DNA from: a bacterium
GTDB lineage: Bacteria; Bacillota; Clostridia; Christensenellales; Aristaeellaceae
Direction: 5' to 3'
Length of the DNA stretch: 64,000 nt
Assembly (NCBI GenBank): GCA_004563405.1
Contig: SFTH01000010.1
Span: 21,834 to 85,833 of the forward strand
Below the pieces are notes generated by a model. It saw nothing but the letters and a program-made list of their open reading frames with translations. It was not told the DNA's origin and searched no databases. A program made the position numbers and the translations under genes. Of the stretch, positions 27,485 through 35,451 are shown piece by piece (the stretch's first letter is position 1; each line of letters begins with the position of its first letter).

Positions 27485-28390
27485 ATGAAACAAAAGAGGG
27501 AGCATAGGCTCCGGGGTGGCCTGCTTCGCAACCGCGCGGGCGCGGTGCGGCTCCTCTGGCTGTGGCTGGCCGGCTTTGCGGTGTACTTTATCTGGAACTG
27601 GGGTGCGGAATTTGTGTTTGCCCAGACCCTCGGAAGGCTGCACAGCCACGCCATGAACCTGAATTACAATGACGCGGTGCAGGCGCCGCTGTGGGCCTCG
27701 ATGGTGCTGCGCGGCTATGAACCGCTGCTGGCCGTTGTCCAGAGCGTGGGCACGATCATCATCTTCTTCAGCCTCAAGCGGCTCTTGCACAACCACGGCG
27801 ACCACGAGGGCTTCGACCTGCACTGCCTGGCGCGCTGGACGCTGCTGGGACTGGTTGCGGCGCTGGCGGGCACGGGCCTTTGCCTGCTGACCGATTCCCT
27901 GCGACTGGAGTTTCCACTGAGCGAGCCCCGGCTGAGCCTGAGTCTGCTGGAGGCCCTGCCGGTGTGTCTGCTTGCGACCATGGCGGGCGAGGTGTTCATG
28001 ATGGACTATCTCTACGAATCCGCCCGGGCGCATCTGCGTCTGGTTCCGAGCGTCGCTCTGCTGGTGGCGGTGGAATTCGTGGCGGAAGCGGGCTGGCATC
28101 TGAGCTGGATTGGAAGGATCAACGTGCTTTTGCAGATCCTCCTCTGCTGCGCGCTGCACGACCGCTACGGCCTCGCCGCAGCGACCGGCCTGTGGTTCGG
28201 CTGGAGCTTTGCCGCCTCCGCGCTCTTTGCCCAGGGCACGGGGAGCGTCTGGACGGTCTACCACGTCTCCGAGGCGTGGCTCACCGGCGGAAGCCACGGG
28301 CTGTTCAACGGCGCGTGCATGACGGCGCTGCTGGTGGGCGTGCTCGTCTGGCTGCGGCCGTGGAAGCGTTGGTTAAAAAAGACCGCGTGA
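27485..28390 (+). CDS. Predicted multi-pass membrane protein
   Basis: A 301-aa protein with a basic N-terminus (MKQKREHRLRGGLLRNR) and about seven or eight hydrophobic segments. GEVFMMDYLYESAR, WHLSWIGRINVLLQ and CCALHDRYGLAAATGLWFGWSF loosely recall the three motif regions of CPBP (CAAX/Abi) membrane proteins. The paired Glu and the usual His are not in register, so this is only a faint resemblance. The function is unknown. It starts 9 nt after pdp (GAGGAGGCGGC upstream of the ATG) and ends just before a bidirectional terminator, as last gene of the operon. Confidence 0.7.
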   Translation: MKQKREHRLRGGLLRNRAGAVRLLWLWLAGFAVYFIWNWGAEFVFAQTLGRLHSHAMNLNYNDAVQAPLWASMVLRGYEPLLAVVQSVGTIIIFFSLKRLLHNHGDHEGFDLHCLARWTLLGLVAALAGTGLCLLTDSLRLEFPLSEPRLSLSLLEALPVCLLATMAGEVFMMDYLYESARAHLRLVPSVALLVAVEFVAEAGWHLSWIGRINVLLQILLCCALHDRYGLAAATGLWFGWSFAASALFAQGTGSVWTVYHVSEAWLTGGSHGLFNGACMTALLVGVLVWLRPWKRWLKKTA

Positions 28391-28430
28391 AGAGGGCGGC
28401 TGTACGGAAGTATTCATACATGAAAACAGA

Positions 28431-28463
28431 GATGGCCCAACCGCAGTGCAGCGGTTGGGCCAT
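28431..28463. terminator. Bidirectional terminator
   Basis: Stem GATGGCCCAACCGC and its perfect complement with a short loop, followed by TTTGT on the plus strand and by CTGTTTTC on the minus strand. It separates the convergent membrane-protein gene and the cyclo-ligase/GNAT gene. Confidence 0.85.
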
Positions 28464-28476
28464 CTTTGTCAGATGC

Positions 28477-29553
28477 TCACAGCGCAATCCAGTAGCGCTC
28501 GAGGGTTTCACCCGCGTCCTCGTCCCAGACGGTGGATTCATATTCGCCGCCGCAGGCGAGAATGGTTCTGCGGCTGGCCTCGTTCTCCGCAAGGCAGGTG
28601 ACCAGCACGCGCGTGAGGCCAATCTTACGGCAGTAGGGAAGAATGGCGCTGAGCATCCACCTGGCATAGCCCCTCCGGCGCTCGTCCGGGCGCACGGAGT
28701 AGCCGATGTGCCCCCCGAATTGCTCCAGAAACGCATTGAAGCGGTGGCGCAGCTGAATCATTCCCACGAGGCGGTTGTCCGCCTCACGCACGCAGAGAAA
28801 CTGCGTGGAGGGCACCCAGTTTTTCGGAACGGTCTCAGGATTGCGCAGATCCTCCACCTGCCGGAGCCATTCTGCCGGATTGTCCATGCGCGAAAGGGAA
28901 CCGGTGCCGTCCATGGAGTCGCCGCGCTCCAGAAATTCACGGCGGTAGGCGGCAATCTGCTCCGAATAATCCGCCGAGGGCGCGATGAGCCGCAGCTCAG
29001 GACGGGGAACGCCGTCCCCGGCGCAGATGACCCGGTTCACGGGAATGTCGTGGGCCTCCACATCCAGACGTTCAAAATACTGGAAGGGATAGCACAGCGC
29101 CACCAGCGGATGGCTGGGACGCGCTTCGAGGTACTTGTCGTAGAAGCCGCCGCCGTAGCCCACGCGGTGTCCCGCGGGATCGAAGGCCAGCCCCGGCATC
29201 AGCACCAGCGCGGTCTCGTCCTCCGCCACCGGCTCGTCGAAGGTGGGCTCAGGGATGTCCCAGCCGCCGGGGGCGATCCGGGCGAAGTCCTCGATCCACA
29301 GAAAGCGCATTTCGTCGCCGTAGACCTTGGGCACGGCGACGCGCTTGCCGTCCGCCCAGGCGCGCTCGATGATCTTCCAGGTGCGCACCTCCTGATTGTA
29401 GGGAAGGTAGGCGTAGATGGCCTTCGCGGCGCGGTACTCCGGGGTCTGGCAGAACCTTTCCGCCAACTCCCGGCTGTACGCTTCGATCTCCTCCGCGCCC
29501 ATTGCGCGCTTTTTGCGGCCGATTTCCCGCCGCAGGGATTTCTTATCCAACAT
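28477..29553 (-). CDS. 5-formyltetrahydrofolate cyclo-ligase fused to GNAT acetyltransferase
   Basis: A 358-aa two-domain protein. Residues 1 to about 180 are a full 5-formyl-THF cyclo-ligase: basic N-terminal RREIGRKKRAM, LVLMPGLAFDPAGHRVGYGGGFYDKYL, ending with IPVNRVI. This enzyme makes 5,10-methenyl-THF from 5-formyl-THF with ATP. Residues about 190-358 are a GNAT domain with GGHIGYSVRPDERRRGYARWML (acetyl-CoA loop) and a C-terminal GGEYEST. The frame is continuous with no stop or slippery site at the join. It lies downstream of acsB but after a terminator, so it may have its own promoter. The acetyl acceptor is unknown. Confidence 0.88.
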   Translation of the reverse strand: MLDKKSLRREIGRKKRAMGAEEIEAYSRELAERFCQTPEYRAAKAIYAYLPYNQEVRTWKIIERAWADGKRVAVPKVYGDEMRFLWIEDFARIAPGGWDIPEPTFDEPVAEDETALVLMPGLAFDPAGHRVGYGGGFYDKYLEARPSHPLVALCYPFQYFERLDVEAHDIPVNRVICAGDGVPRPELRLIAPSADYSEQIAAYRREFLERGDSMDGTGSLSRMDNPAEWLRQVEDLRNPETVPKNWVPSTQFLCVREADNRLVGMIQLRHRFNAFLEQFGGHIGYSVRPDERRRGYARWMLSAILPYCRKIGLTRVLVTCLAENEASRRTILACGGEYESTVWDEDAGETLERYWIAL

Positions 29554-29565
29554 ACGATCACCTGC

Positions 29566-29594
29566 AAAAACGGGAGAGGCGTTCGCCTCTCCCG
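29566..29594 (-). terminator. Intrinsic terminator after acsB
   Basis: Stem CGGGAGAGGC / GCCTCTCCCG with a 4-nt loop, followed on the minus strand by TTTTT. It ends the cooS-cooC-acsB transcript 19 nt after the acsB stop and 13 nt before the next start. Confidence 0.88.
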
Positions 29595-29612
29595 AAGGTT
29601 TTGGGGGTTGAC

Positions 29613-31742
29613 TTACATCAGGGGCTCCATGCCGAGGACCGGATGTCCCTTTTCGGTCAGGAAGGCGTAGAGCTCTTCCATATCCTCGGTGATGGTCTCA
29701 TCGGCGATCATGTCGGTGAAGTTGTCGATGCCATAGAGCTCCTTGGCGGTCTCGTTCAGGTTGTCCGCGACCTGATCCTTCAGCGCCTTCGGCAGCCAGA
29801 CGATGCGGCCCGGGCCGCCCTCAGCCTTCATGAACTTCTTGGAGGAGATGAAGTGCTTGCCGTGGCCCATGAAGCCGGGGGTCTGCACGCCGCCGCCGGT
29901 CATGGAGGCCATCTCGGAGAAGCTCATGCCCAGAGGCGTCATGCCGGCATGCTCACGGTTGACGATGACCACGCCGTTGGACAGGGGCTCGATGCCGCAG
30001 ATGCACTCGAAGCAGCCGCAGGAGGTCATCGGGTCCTCCATGATGGAGTACAGGGTGACGTGCTCCAGCGCGCCGTGAGAGTACTTGTTGACGGCCTCGT
30101 CCACGTCCTCGTAGCGGCCGACGCGCTCGTCGATCGGGCGGGACTTGGGAACGATCTGGCAGGGACCCTGGGGATCCAGCTCATTGGTGGCCTTCGCATC
30201 CAGCCAGGACACCGCGCCGCACAGGCCCAGACGCTCGGGCGTAACGATGCACACGTGAGACGGGGAGAAGGCCTGGCAGAGGATGCAGGTGTAGAACACG
30301 TCGACGGACTCGTCGGTGAGGGTCTTGAGGCGCTCGTCGCGCTTGTCGAAGACGTGGTTGCCCATCTCGCGCATCTCCTTGACCTTCGCAGGATCAGTGT
30401 AGATGCGGACCTGGCACTTGTCGACGACGGCGTCGAAGTCGCTCTTGATCTTGGCGTAGAGCACCTCGCCGATGTGGCGGGCACGGAAGCCGGCCTCGTA
30501 GGCGGCGTCACTGACGCGGATGCGGATCATGTCGCGCTGACCGGTGTGCATGACGCCCTCGATGCAGTTCAGCCAGGAGTGGAACTTGCGCTCCATGACG
30601 CCCTCGAAGTCGGTCTGCATGTTCTTGCCGGCGACATCCACGATGTAGGCGATCGGAATCTTGGAGCCGAACTCGAACGCATCGAAGTCGGGGCCTTCCA
30701 CAATGATCTTGTGATCCTCGATCTCGTGGGCGTCCTTGGTCTGCACCAGCTCGATGCAGTCCACGCGGGAGCCGTCCATCTCGATCTGCATGGCCTTGCG
30801 GCGGACGATCTCGCCCTCAAACGCGGAGGAGAAGGCGACGGGGATGTCGATGTTGGTGACCTTGATCTTGATGCCGCGGGCCTCAAGGGAGGTCTCGATC
30901 CAATCCTTGGTGTTGGTGTTGATGATCAGGGACTTCGGAACGGCCCACATGTCCTCGGTATCGTTGGTGATGACCGGGAAGCCCAGCTTGATGGCGCCGG
31001 CGCCGCAGGCGACGGTGATATCGTTGACCGGGGCGAAGGCGTTGACGAAGGCGTCGATGCGGTCAAAGGTGTAGCGATGGAAGGCGTCCGCATCGCCGGG
31101 CTCGGTGGCGCCGAAGATCATGGTCGCGCGGGTGACCAGGGAGATGACGTGGCCGACGGACCAGATGTCGTTGCCGACGGGAACCACGCGCACCGGGAAG
31201 CCGGTGGCCACGCCCGCAGCGTGGATCTGATCAATGATGCCGCCGATCATGAATACGAAGATACCGCGGGACTGATAGCCCTTGACCAGCTCAACCGCTT
31301 CCTCCTGGGAGGGCGCGGGGCCGATGATGACCACGAAGCCGGGGATGTCCTTGGTGACCAGCGGAACGCCCAGCTCGCGCACCTCGGCGTCGGAGAAGTG
31401 GCCGTGGTACTGGGTTCCCTCGTAGGGAGCGGGATTGCGGGCGTACTTGCAGGCCTCGATGACCTCGGCGCAGCAGGCGGTGGCGACGCCGGAGTCGAAG
31501 ATGGACTTGGTGCGATACTCGCGGCCCATCATGGCGCGCAGCTGCGCGAGCGCTTCCTTCAGCTCGCCCAGGGTGGTGACCTTTTTGCCCAGGTAGGCAT
31601 AGATGCATGCCAGGAAGTACGCGGTGTCGGGCATCGTCATGGGGGCGCTCTCGCCCAGCTCGGAAATCACCTGATTCAGCTCCGATTCAGCCTTGAAATA
31701 CATCTCGTCGGAGCCGCGGAATACTCTGTCAAACAGACCCAT
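29613..31742 (-). CDS. acsB: CO-methylating acetyl-CoA synthase, catalytic subunit
   Basis: AcsB, 709 aa, joins CO, a methyl group from the corrinoid protein and CoA to acetyl-CoA. Active-site A-cluster cysteines are visible in CILCQAFSPSHVC (about 486-498), the following GLCGAVSW, and GCFECICG (about 574-581). The N-terminal helical region that docks on CO dehydrogenase (DTAYFLACIYAYLGKKV) is present, and the C-terminal GGVQTPGFMGHGKHFISSKKF is typical. It follows cooC by 8 nt. The corrinoid protein subunits and methyltransferase that supply the methyl group are not in this window. Confidence 0.96.
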   Translation of the reverse strand: MGLFDRVFRGSDEMYFKAESELNQVISELGESAPMTMPDTAYFLACIYAYLGKKVTTLGELKEALAQLRAMMGREYRTKSIFDSGVATACCAEVIEACKYARNPAPYEGTQYHGHFSDAEVRELGVPLVTKDIPGFVVIIGPAPSQEEAVELVKGYQSRGIFVFMIGGIIDQIHAAGVATGFPVRVVPVGNDIWSVGHVISLVTRATMIFGATEPGDADAFHRYTFDRIDAFVNAFAPVNDITVACGAGAIKLGFPVITNDTEDMWAVPKSLIINTNTKDWIETSLEARGIKIKVTNIDIPVAFSSAFEGEIVRRKAMQIEMDGSRVDCIELVQTKDAHEIEDHKIIVEGPDFDAFEFGSKIPIAYIVDVAGKNMQTDFEGVMERKFHSWLNCIEGVMHTGQRDMIRIRVSDAAYEAGFRARHIGEVLYAKIKSDFDAVVDKCQVRIYTDPAKVKEMREMGNHVFDKRDERLKTLTDESVDVFYTCILCQAFSPSHVCIVTPERLGLCGAVSWLDAKATNELDPQGPCQIVPKSRPIDERVGRYEDVDEAVNKYSHGALEHVTLYSIMEDPMTSCGCFECICGIEPLSNGVVIVNREHAGMTPLGMSFSEMASMTGGGVQTPGFMGHGKHFISSKKFMKAEGGPGRIVWLPKALKDQVADNLNETAKELYGIDNFTDMIADETITEDMEELYAFLTEKGHPVLGMEPLM

Positions 31743-31750
31743 CTATGTTT

Positions 31751-32536
31751 TCATTCCTTTCCATGTTCGTTTTTCTCGTTGTCGATGCGATCCTTGATCG
31801 CCCGAATTTCTTCAACGGCCCTTGCACTCACATCGAAGGGGGAGACGCCGCGGCGGTCCGCGTCGATCACCTCTGCGTTGTAGTGAATCATGCCCAGCAG
31901 CGCGTCCTCGGGGATGCGACTTCTGAGGAAGGCCTCGTCGTCCTCGTCGCGAACCTTGTTGGCCACCACGCGCACGCGGGTGATGCCAAGGTCTGCGGCC
32001 AGCTGCCTGACCTTTTCATAGGTCTGAATGCTGCGCGCGCCCGGCTCGATGACGACGATGAACTGATCCATCATGCTCGCGGTGCCGCGGCCCAGATGCT
32101 CCAGGCCCGCCTCCATGTCCATGATGACCACATCGTCCTTGCGGAAGATGAGGCTGGACAGGATGGCCTTGAGCATCACGTGCTCGGGGCACACACAGCC
32201 GGAACCGCCGGTTTCGACCGTGCCCATCACCAGCAGCTTTACGCCGTTGATCTCCTTGGCGTAGGCGTCCGGGATGTCGCTCACCTGAGGGTTGAGCTTG
32301 AAGAACTTGTTCAGGCTGTTTGCACCCGTGCGCTCCTCAACCAGCTTGCGCATCTTGGAGATCGGAACGATGGAGTTGACCTCCTCCTCCGAAAAGCCCA
32401 GCGCGAGGCCGAGGTTGGCGTCCGGATCGACGTCCGCCGCCAGCACGGTGCGTCCTTCGCTTGCGTACAGTCGCGCGAGGGTGGAGGCAAATGTTGTCTT
32501 GCCCACGCCGCCCTTGCCTGTAATCGCAACTTTCAT
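31751..32536 (-). CDS. cooC: CooC-type nickel-insertion ATPase for CODH/ACS
   Basis: A 261-aa MinD/CooC family ATPase with the P-loop GKGGVGKTT (7-15), the switch region DVDPDANLGLALG and the metal-binding GSGCVCPEH with a CxC pair, which binds Ni or Zn in characterised CooC. It couples ATP hydrolysis to nickel loading of CO dehydrogenase or acetyl-CoA synthase; which one it serves cannot be told from sequence. It lies between cooS and acsB on the same strand, with short gaps (34 and 8 nt). Confidence 0.93.
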   Translation of the reverse strand: MKVAITGKGGVGKTTFASTLARLYASEGRTVLAADVDPDANLGLALGFSEEEVNSIVPISKMRKLVEERTGANSLNKFFKLNPQVSDIPDAYAKEINGVKLLVMGTVETGGSGCVCPEHVMLKAILSSLIFRKDDVVIMDMEAGLEHLGRGTASMMDQFIVVIEPGARSIQTYEKVRQLAADLGITRVRVVANKVRDEDDEAFLRSRIPEDALLGMIHYNAEVIDADRRGVSPFDVSARAVEEIRAIKDRIDNEKNEHGKE

Positions 32537-32570
32537 ACTGCAAAGATCCTTTCAGCTTTGATTCGGGAGA

Positions 32571-34466
32571 TCAGATGCCCAGCGCGGCGCGCTTGGCTTC
32601 GATGGTTTCCATCATGCGATCGCCCAGCTTTTCGATGTCCAGCTCGACGACGAACTTCGCGCCGACCCAGTCCTCGACCTCGCCCTGCAGGAGGTTGACA
32701 ACCTCGGGGCCGCCCTTGGTGTAGGGATCGACGCCCAGGAAGGTCTCGATGCCGGTGGCGACGACGTAGTTGCCGATGGAGACAGCCTTCTCAGACATGT
32801 ACTCCGGAGCGCAGCCGACGACCGGGACCTGGGAGATGTCGATGCCCCAGTCCTTGGCGATGTCGGAGGCGAGAATCATCATGCGGGAAATATCAACACA
32901 GGAGCCCATGTGCAGGATCGGCGGAATGTCGACCAGCTCGCACACGCGCTTGAGGCCCTCGCCGCACAGCTCCTTGGCTTCCTTGCTCAGCAGGCCCGCC
33001 TTGGCGGCAGCCTGGGCGGAGCAGCCGGAGACGATGACGATGATGTCGTTGGCGATGAGCTTCTTCATCAGCTCGATGTGGGCGGTGTCCGGGCGAACCT
33101 TCGGGTTGTTGCAGCCGACCATGGCGACCGCGCCGCGCAGCACGCCGGACTTGACGCACTCAATCAGCGGCTTGGTGGTGCCGGTCTCGTCCACGTGGGA
33201 GTTGGTGACGCCGTCCAGGCACTTCTTGATGGCTTCGACGGAGTAGCCCACGGTGGCGTTGGTCTTGAGCTGGGGAATGTTCACCAGATCCTGGTTGCGG
33301 TTCTTGAAGTTGCGGACGGCCATCTCCACGATCTTCTTCGCGTTCTCGCCGGCGGTGTCCTCATGGAACTCGATGAAATCGGAGTCGGGCATGCGGGCGA
33401 TGGGGGAGGTGGTCACGAACTTGGTGTGGAAGCACTTGGACAGCGGGCCAAGGGCGGGGAAGATGCACTGCACGTCCACGACGATGGCTTCGCAGGCGCC
33501 GGTCAGAACCACGTTCTCCTGAGAGAGGAAGTTGCCGGCCATGGGGATGCCGTGGCGCATGGCGACCTCGTTGGAGGTGCAGCAGACGCCGGCGATGTTG
33601 ATACCCTTCGCGCCCATTTCCTTGGCCAGAGCGATCATCTCGGGATCCTGGGCGTAGAACACGATCATCTCAGACAGCGACGGGTCGTGGCCGTGGACGA
33701 TGATGTTGACCATGTCCTTCTCCATGACGCCGATGTTGGCGGTGGTGTCCACCGGCTTCGGGGTGCCGAAGAGCACGTCGGAGAACTCGGTGCCCATCAT
33801 GGAGCCGCCCCAGCCGTCGGACAGGCCGGCGCGCAGGGACTGGCGGATCAGCGCCTCAGGCAGGGAGGAGCAGCCCATGTGGGTCATGTGCATGGACTGG
33901 GAGACCTCGCGGTCGATGGCGCGGGGCTCGATGGCCTGATCCGCCCAGATCTTCTGGCGGGACTCGGGCGCGCGCTTGAGGAAGCGCTGGGTGCCGAAGG
34001 GCTTGCCGTACTCCATCAGGCCGGTCTCAGCGACTTCGTGGGCGACGTCGTAGATGTCGCGGCCCTCGGTCTCGATGCCCCATTCCTTGGCGATGCGCAG
34101 CAGCTTCTCGGGATCCTTCACCTGGTAGTTGCCGCCTTCCTTGGAGGCGTACAGCGTGTGGCAGATGCTGCGGCCGTGGTCGGAGTGGGTGGCGGCGCCG
34201 CCGGCGGTGAAGCGCAGGTAGTTGCGGGCGACGATGCCGTTGGCGTCGCAGCCGCAGATGCCGCGGGGAGACTTCGGAGTGATGCGGCAGGGGCCCATCG
34301 TGCAGATGCGGCAGCAGATGCCCTCCTCGCCGAACTTGCAGTGAGGCGTCTGGTTCTTCACGCGCTGCTGCCAGGTGTCAGCTCCAACCTTCTTCGCCGT
34401 TTCCAGCAAAGCGTCGGTTGCCGCTTCCATCTGCTCAATCGTGATAAAGGTCTTATTCATTTCCAT
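32571..34466 (-). CDS. cooS: Anaerobic carbon-monoxide dehydrogenase catalytic subunit
   Basis: A 631-aa Ni-Fe CO dehydrogenase (CooS/AcsA), reversible CO/CO2 oxidoreductase. The N-terminal cysteine run for the D and B clusters is clear: HCKFGEEGICCRICTMGPCRI then GICGCDANGI. C-cluster ligands are carried by later segments such as NIAGVCCTSNEVAMRHG, GCNNPKVRPD, IVVSGCSAQAAAKAG and HMGSCVDISRM. GGAGG lies 11 nt upstream of the first ATG; a second ATG two codons in is also possible. It is first in the cooS-cooC-acsB transcript, behind a promoter and a structured 5' leader. Confidence 0.96.
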   Translation of the reverse strand: MEMNKTFITIEQMEAATDALLETAKKVGADTWQQRVKNQTPHCKFGEEGICCRICTMGPCRITPKSPRGICGCDANGIVARNYLRFTAGGAATHSDHGRSICHTLYASKEGGNYQVKDPEKLLRIAKEWGIETEGRDIYDVAHEVAETGLMEYGKPFGTQRFLKRAPESRQKIWADQAIEPRAIDREVSQSMHMTHMGCSSLPEALIRQSLRAGLSDGWGGSMMGTEFSDVLFGTPKPVDTTANIGVMEKDMVNIIVHGHDPSLSEMIVFYAQDPEMIALAKEMGAKGINIAGVCCTSNEVAMRHGIPMAGNFLSQENVVLTGACEAIVVDVQCIFPALGPLSKCFHTKFVTTSPIARMPDSDFIEFHEDTAGENAKKIVEMAVRNFKNRNQDLVNIPQLKTNATVGYSVEAIKKCLDGVTNSHVDETGTTKPLIECVKSGVLRGAVAMVGCNNPKVRPDTAHIELMKKLIANDIIVIVSGCSAQAAAKAGLLSKEAKELCGEGLKRVCELVDIPPILHMGSCVDISRMMILASDIAKDWGIDISQVPVVGCAPEYMSEKAVSIGNYVVATGIETFLGVDPYTKGGPEVVNLLQGEVEDWVGAKFVVELDIEKLGDRMMETIEAKRAALGI

Positions 34467-34512
34467 CAGAGCTTCTTCCTCCCAAAGATTATTTGGTGAA
34501 ACAAATGCCGTT

Positions 34513-34596
34513 CCGTGTAGCTGTCATCCGGGGAACGCATGAAGGTGCGGGGAAACGCACATGGATGCGCCTGTCCCTTCCCGGGCCCTGACACGG
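34513..34596 (-). ncRNA. Candidate structured 5' leader of the cooS operon
   Basis: The cooS mRNA leader contains nested complementary segments, in RNA order: CCGTGT with ACACGG, CCGGGAA with TTCCC(C)GG, CGCAT with ATGCG, and GTGCG with CGCAC around a TTTCCC loop. An 8-nt bulge GGGACAGG lies on the 5' side, and its GGGA could pair with the TCCC of the loop. This is far more ordered than a random UTR. It does not match NiCo, cobalamin, THF or Moco riboswitch consensus as I remember them. A second small hairpin (ATTTG/CAAAT) precedes the ribosome binding site. The 34467-34836 gap otherwise holds only divergent promoters and one hairpin. Confidence 0.5.
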
Positions 34597-34623
34597 CGCA
34601 GTGACCCGATCATGGATAGTATT

Positions 34624-34652
34624 ATTGTATCAAATCCACCTATCAAAGTCAA
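34624..34652 (-). promoter_or_regulatory. Promoter of cooS-cooC-acsB
   Basis: TTGACT, 17-nt spacer, TACAAT on the minus strand. The start would be near 34617, giving a 150-nt leader. Confidence 0.82.
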
Positions 34653-34654
34653 TG

Positions 34655-34679
34655 CCCGATCCCCGCAGGGGGCATTTTT
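34655..34679 (+). terminator. Hairpin with T-run between divergent promoters
   Basis: TGCCC...GGGCA stem with inner CCC/GGG pairing followed by TTTTTT on the plus strand. No plus-strand gene precedes it, so it may block antisense transcription out of the cooS region or be part of a regulator site next to the cooS -35 box. Confidence 0.45.
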
Positions 34680-34774
34680 TAAATGAAAAATGACGCAAAT
34701 GGGCGCGAATTGTGAAGAGAGTGGCCGGGTTTTCCCGATTGGACCGAAGAATGTAGAATTTTTCGCCATATGCA

Positions 34775-34803
34775 TTTACTTTTCCGTGCAAAGCGTGTAT
34801 AAT
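34775..34803 (+). promoter_or_regulatory. Promoter of the polyferredoxin gene
   Basis: TTTACT, 17-nt spacer, TATAAT on the plus strand, with the start codon about 27 nt past the expected transcription start. Confidence 0.8.
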
Positions 34804-34836
34804 AACGAAAGAAGCATTAAGCGCGGAGGTTATCAA

Positions 34837-35223
34837 ATGAAAAAGCTTTCTGTCCGTAAAGACGTACGCTGCATGGCGTGTCTCAGCTGCGTGTTGGCCT
34901 GCTCCCAGGCGTTTTATAAGGTGGGCGATCCGAACAAGTCCTGTATTCAGATCGTCGAGAAGAATGGCGAGCCGAAGGTCAATTCCTGCCTTCAGTGCGG
35001 CAAGTGCATGCGCACCTGCGAACACGAAGCCATCACCCGCAATCCCAAGGGTGTGTACATGATCAACAAGAAGAAGTGCGTGGGCTGCGGCAAGTGCGTC
35101 GAGGCCTGCCCCATGAAGGTCATGGTGCTCTCTGACAACGTCGCGTCCAAGTGCATTGCCTGCGGCATTTGCGCCAAGGCCTGCCCGATGGAGGTTCTTG
35201 AGGTTGTCGAGAACGACAAGTAA
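34837..35223 (+). CDS. Polyferredoxin-like 4Fe-4S protein, CooF-like
   Basis: A 128-aa cysteine-rich protein. Four complete CxxCxxCxxxC sets are seen: C12-C22, C51-C61, C81-C91 and C106-C116, so up to four [4Fe-4S] clusters, plus a lone C36. CooF and HycB-type electron-transfer subunits have the same layout. Being divergent from cooS, it is a likely electron carrier between CO dehydrogenase and other redox enzymes; this role is inferred from position. The start is the ATG after CGGAGGTTATCAA; the longer frame would translate the promoter. Confidence 0.85.
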   Translation: MKKLSVRKDVRCMACLSCVLACSQAFYKVGDPNKSCIQIVEKNGEPKVNSCLQCGKCMRTCEHEAITRNPKGVYMINKKKCVGCGKCVEACPMKVMVLSDNVASKCIACGICAKACPMEVLEVVENDK

Positions 35224-35236
35224 GGCTTGATCATTT

Positions 35237-35284
35237 GCGCCGGGGCGGAGGAGAGCGTTGCGATCCTCCACCCCGGCGCTTTTT
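35237..35284 (+). terminator. Intrinsic terminator after the polyferredoxin gene
   Basis: Long stem GCGCCGGGG-c-GGAGGA / TCCTCC-a-CCCCGGCGC followed by TTTTT. Confidence 0.93.
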
Positions 35285-35402
35285 ACGCAATCCCACCGGA
35301 AGCCGCGAATTGCGATTCAGGGATCCGGGCGAGAGGCGGTTTCTCCCGAACGGCACGGCGCGCTGTGTTGCAGCGCCGCAGATGGAGGGCGCGAAAGCAC
35401 AG

Positions 35403-35442
35403 GAAAGGCGGCGGCCCGCAATAGAGCGGGTCGCCGCCTTTC
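35403..35442. terminator. Terminator hairpin after the TPTPEP-repeat protein gene
   Basis: Stem GAAAGGCGGCG-CCCGC and its near-perfect complement around a 6-nt loop. TTTC-rich sequence follows on both strands. It ends the minus-strand gene at 35452 and may back up the ferredoxin terminator. The 35285-35402 stretch holds nothing recognisable. Confidence 0.75.
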
Positions 35443-35451
35443 ACTTTTCAA

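Noticed and set aside
27485..28390. Assigning the membrane protein as a CPBP (CAAX/Abi) protease
   Set aside because: The conserved Glu-Glu and His positions are not in register, so only a general membrane protein call is justified.
34467..34617. NiCo or cobalamin riboswitch in the cooS leader
   Set aside because: GGGACAGG and GTCACTG pieces look tempting, but their order and surrounding stems do not follow either consensus as I know it.
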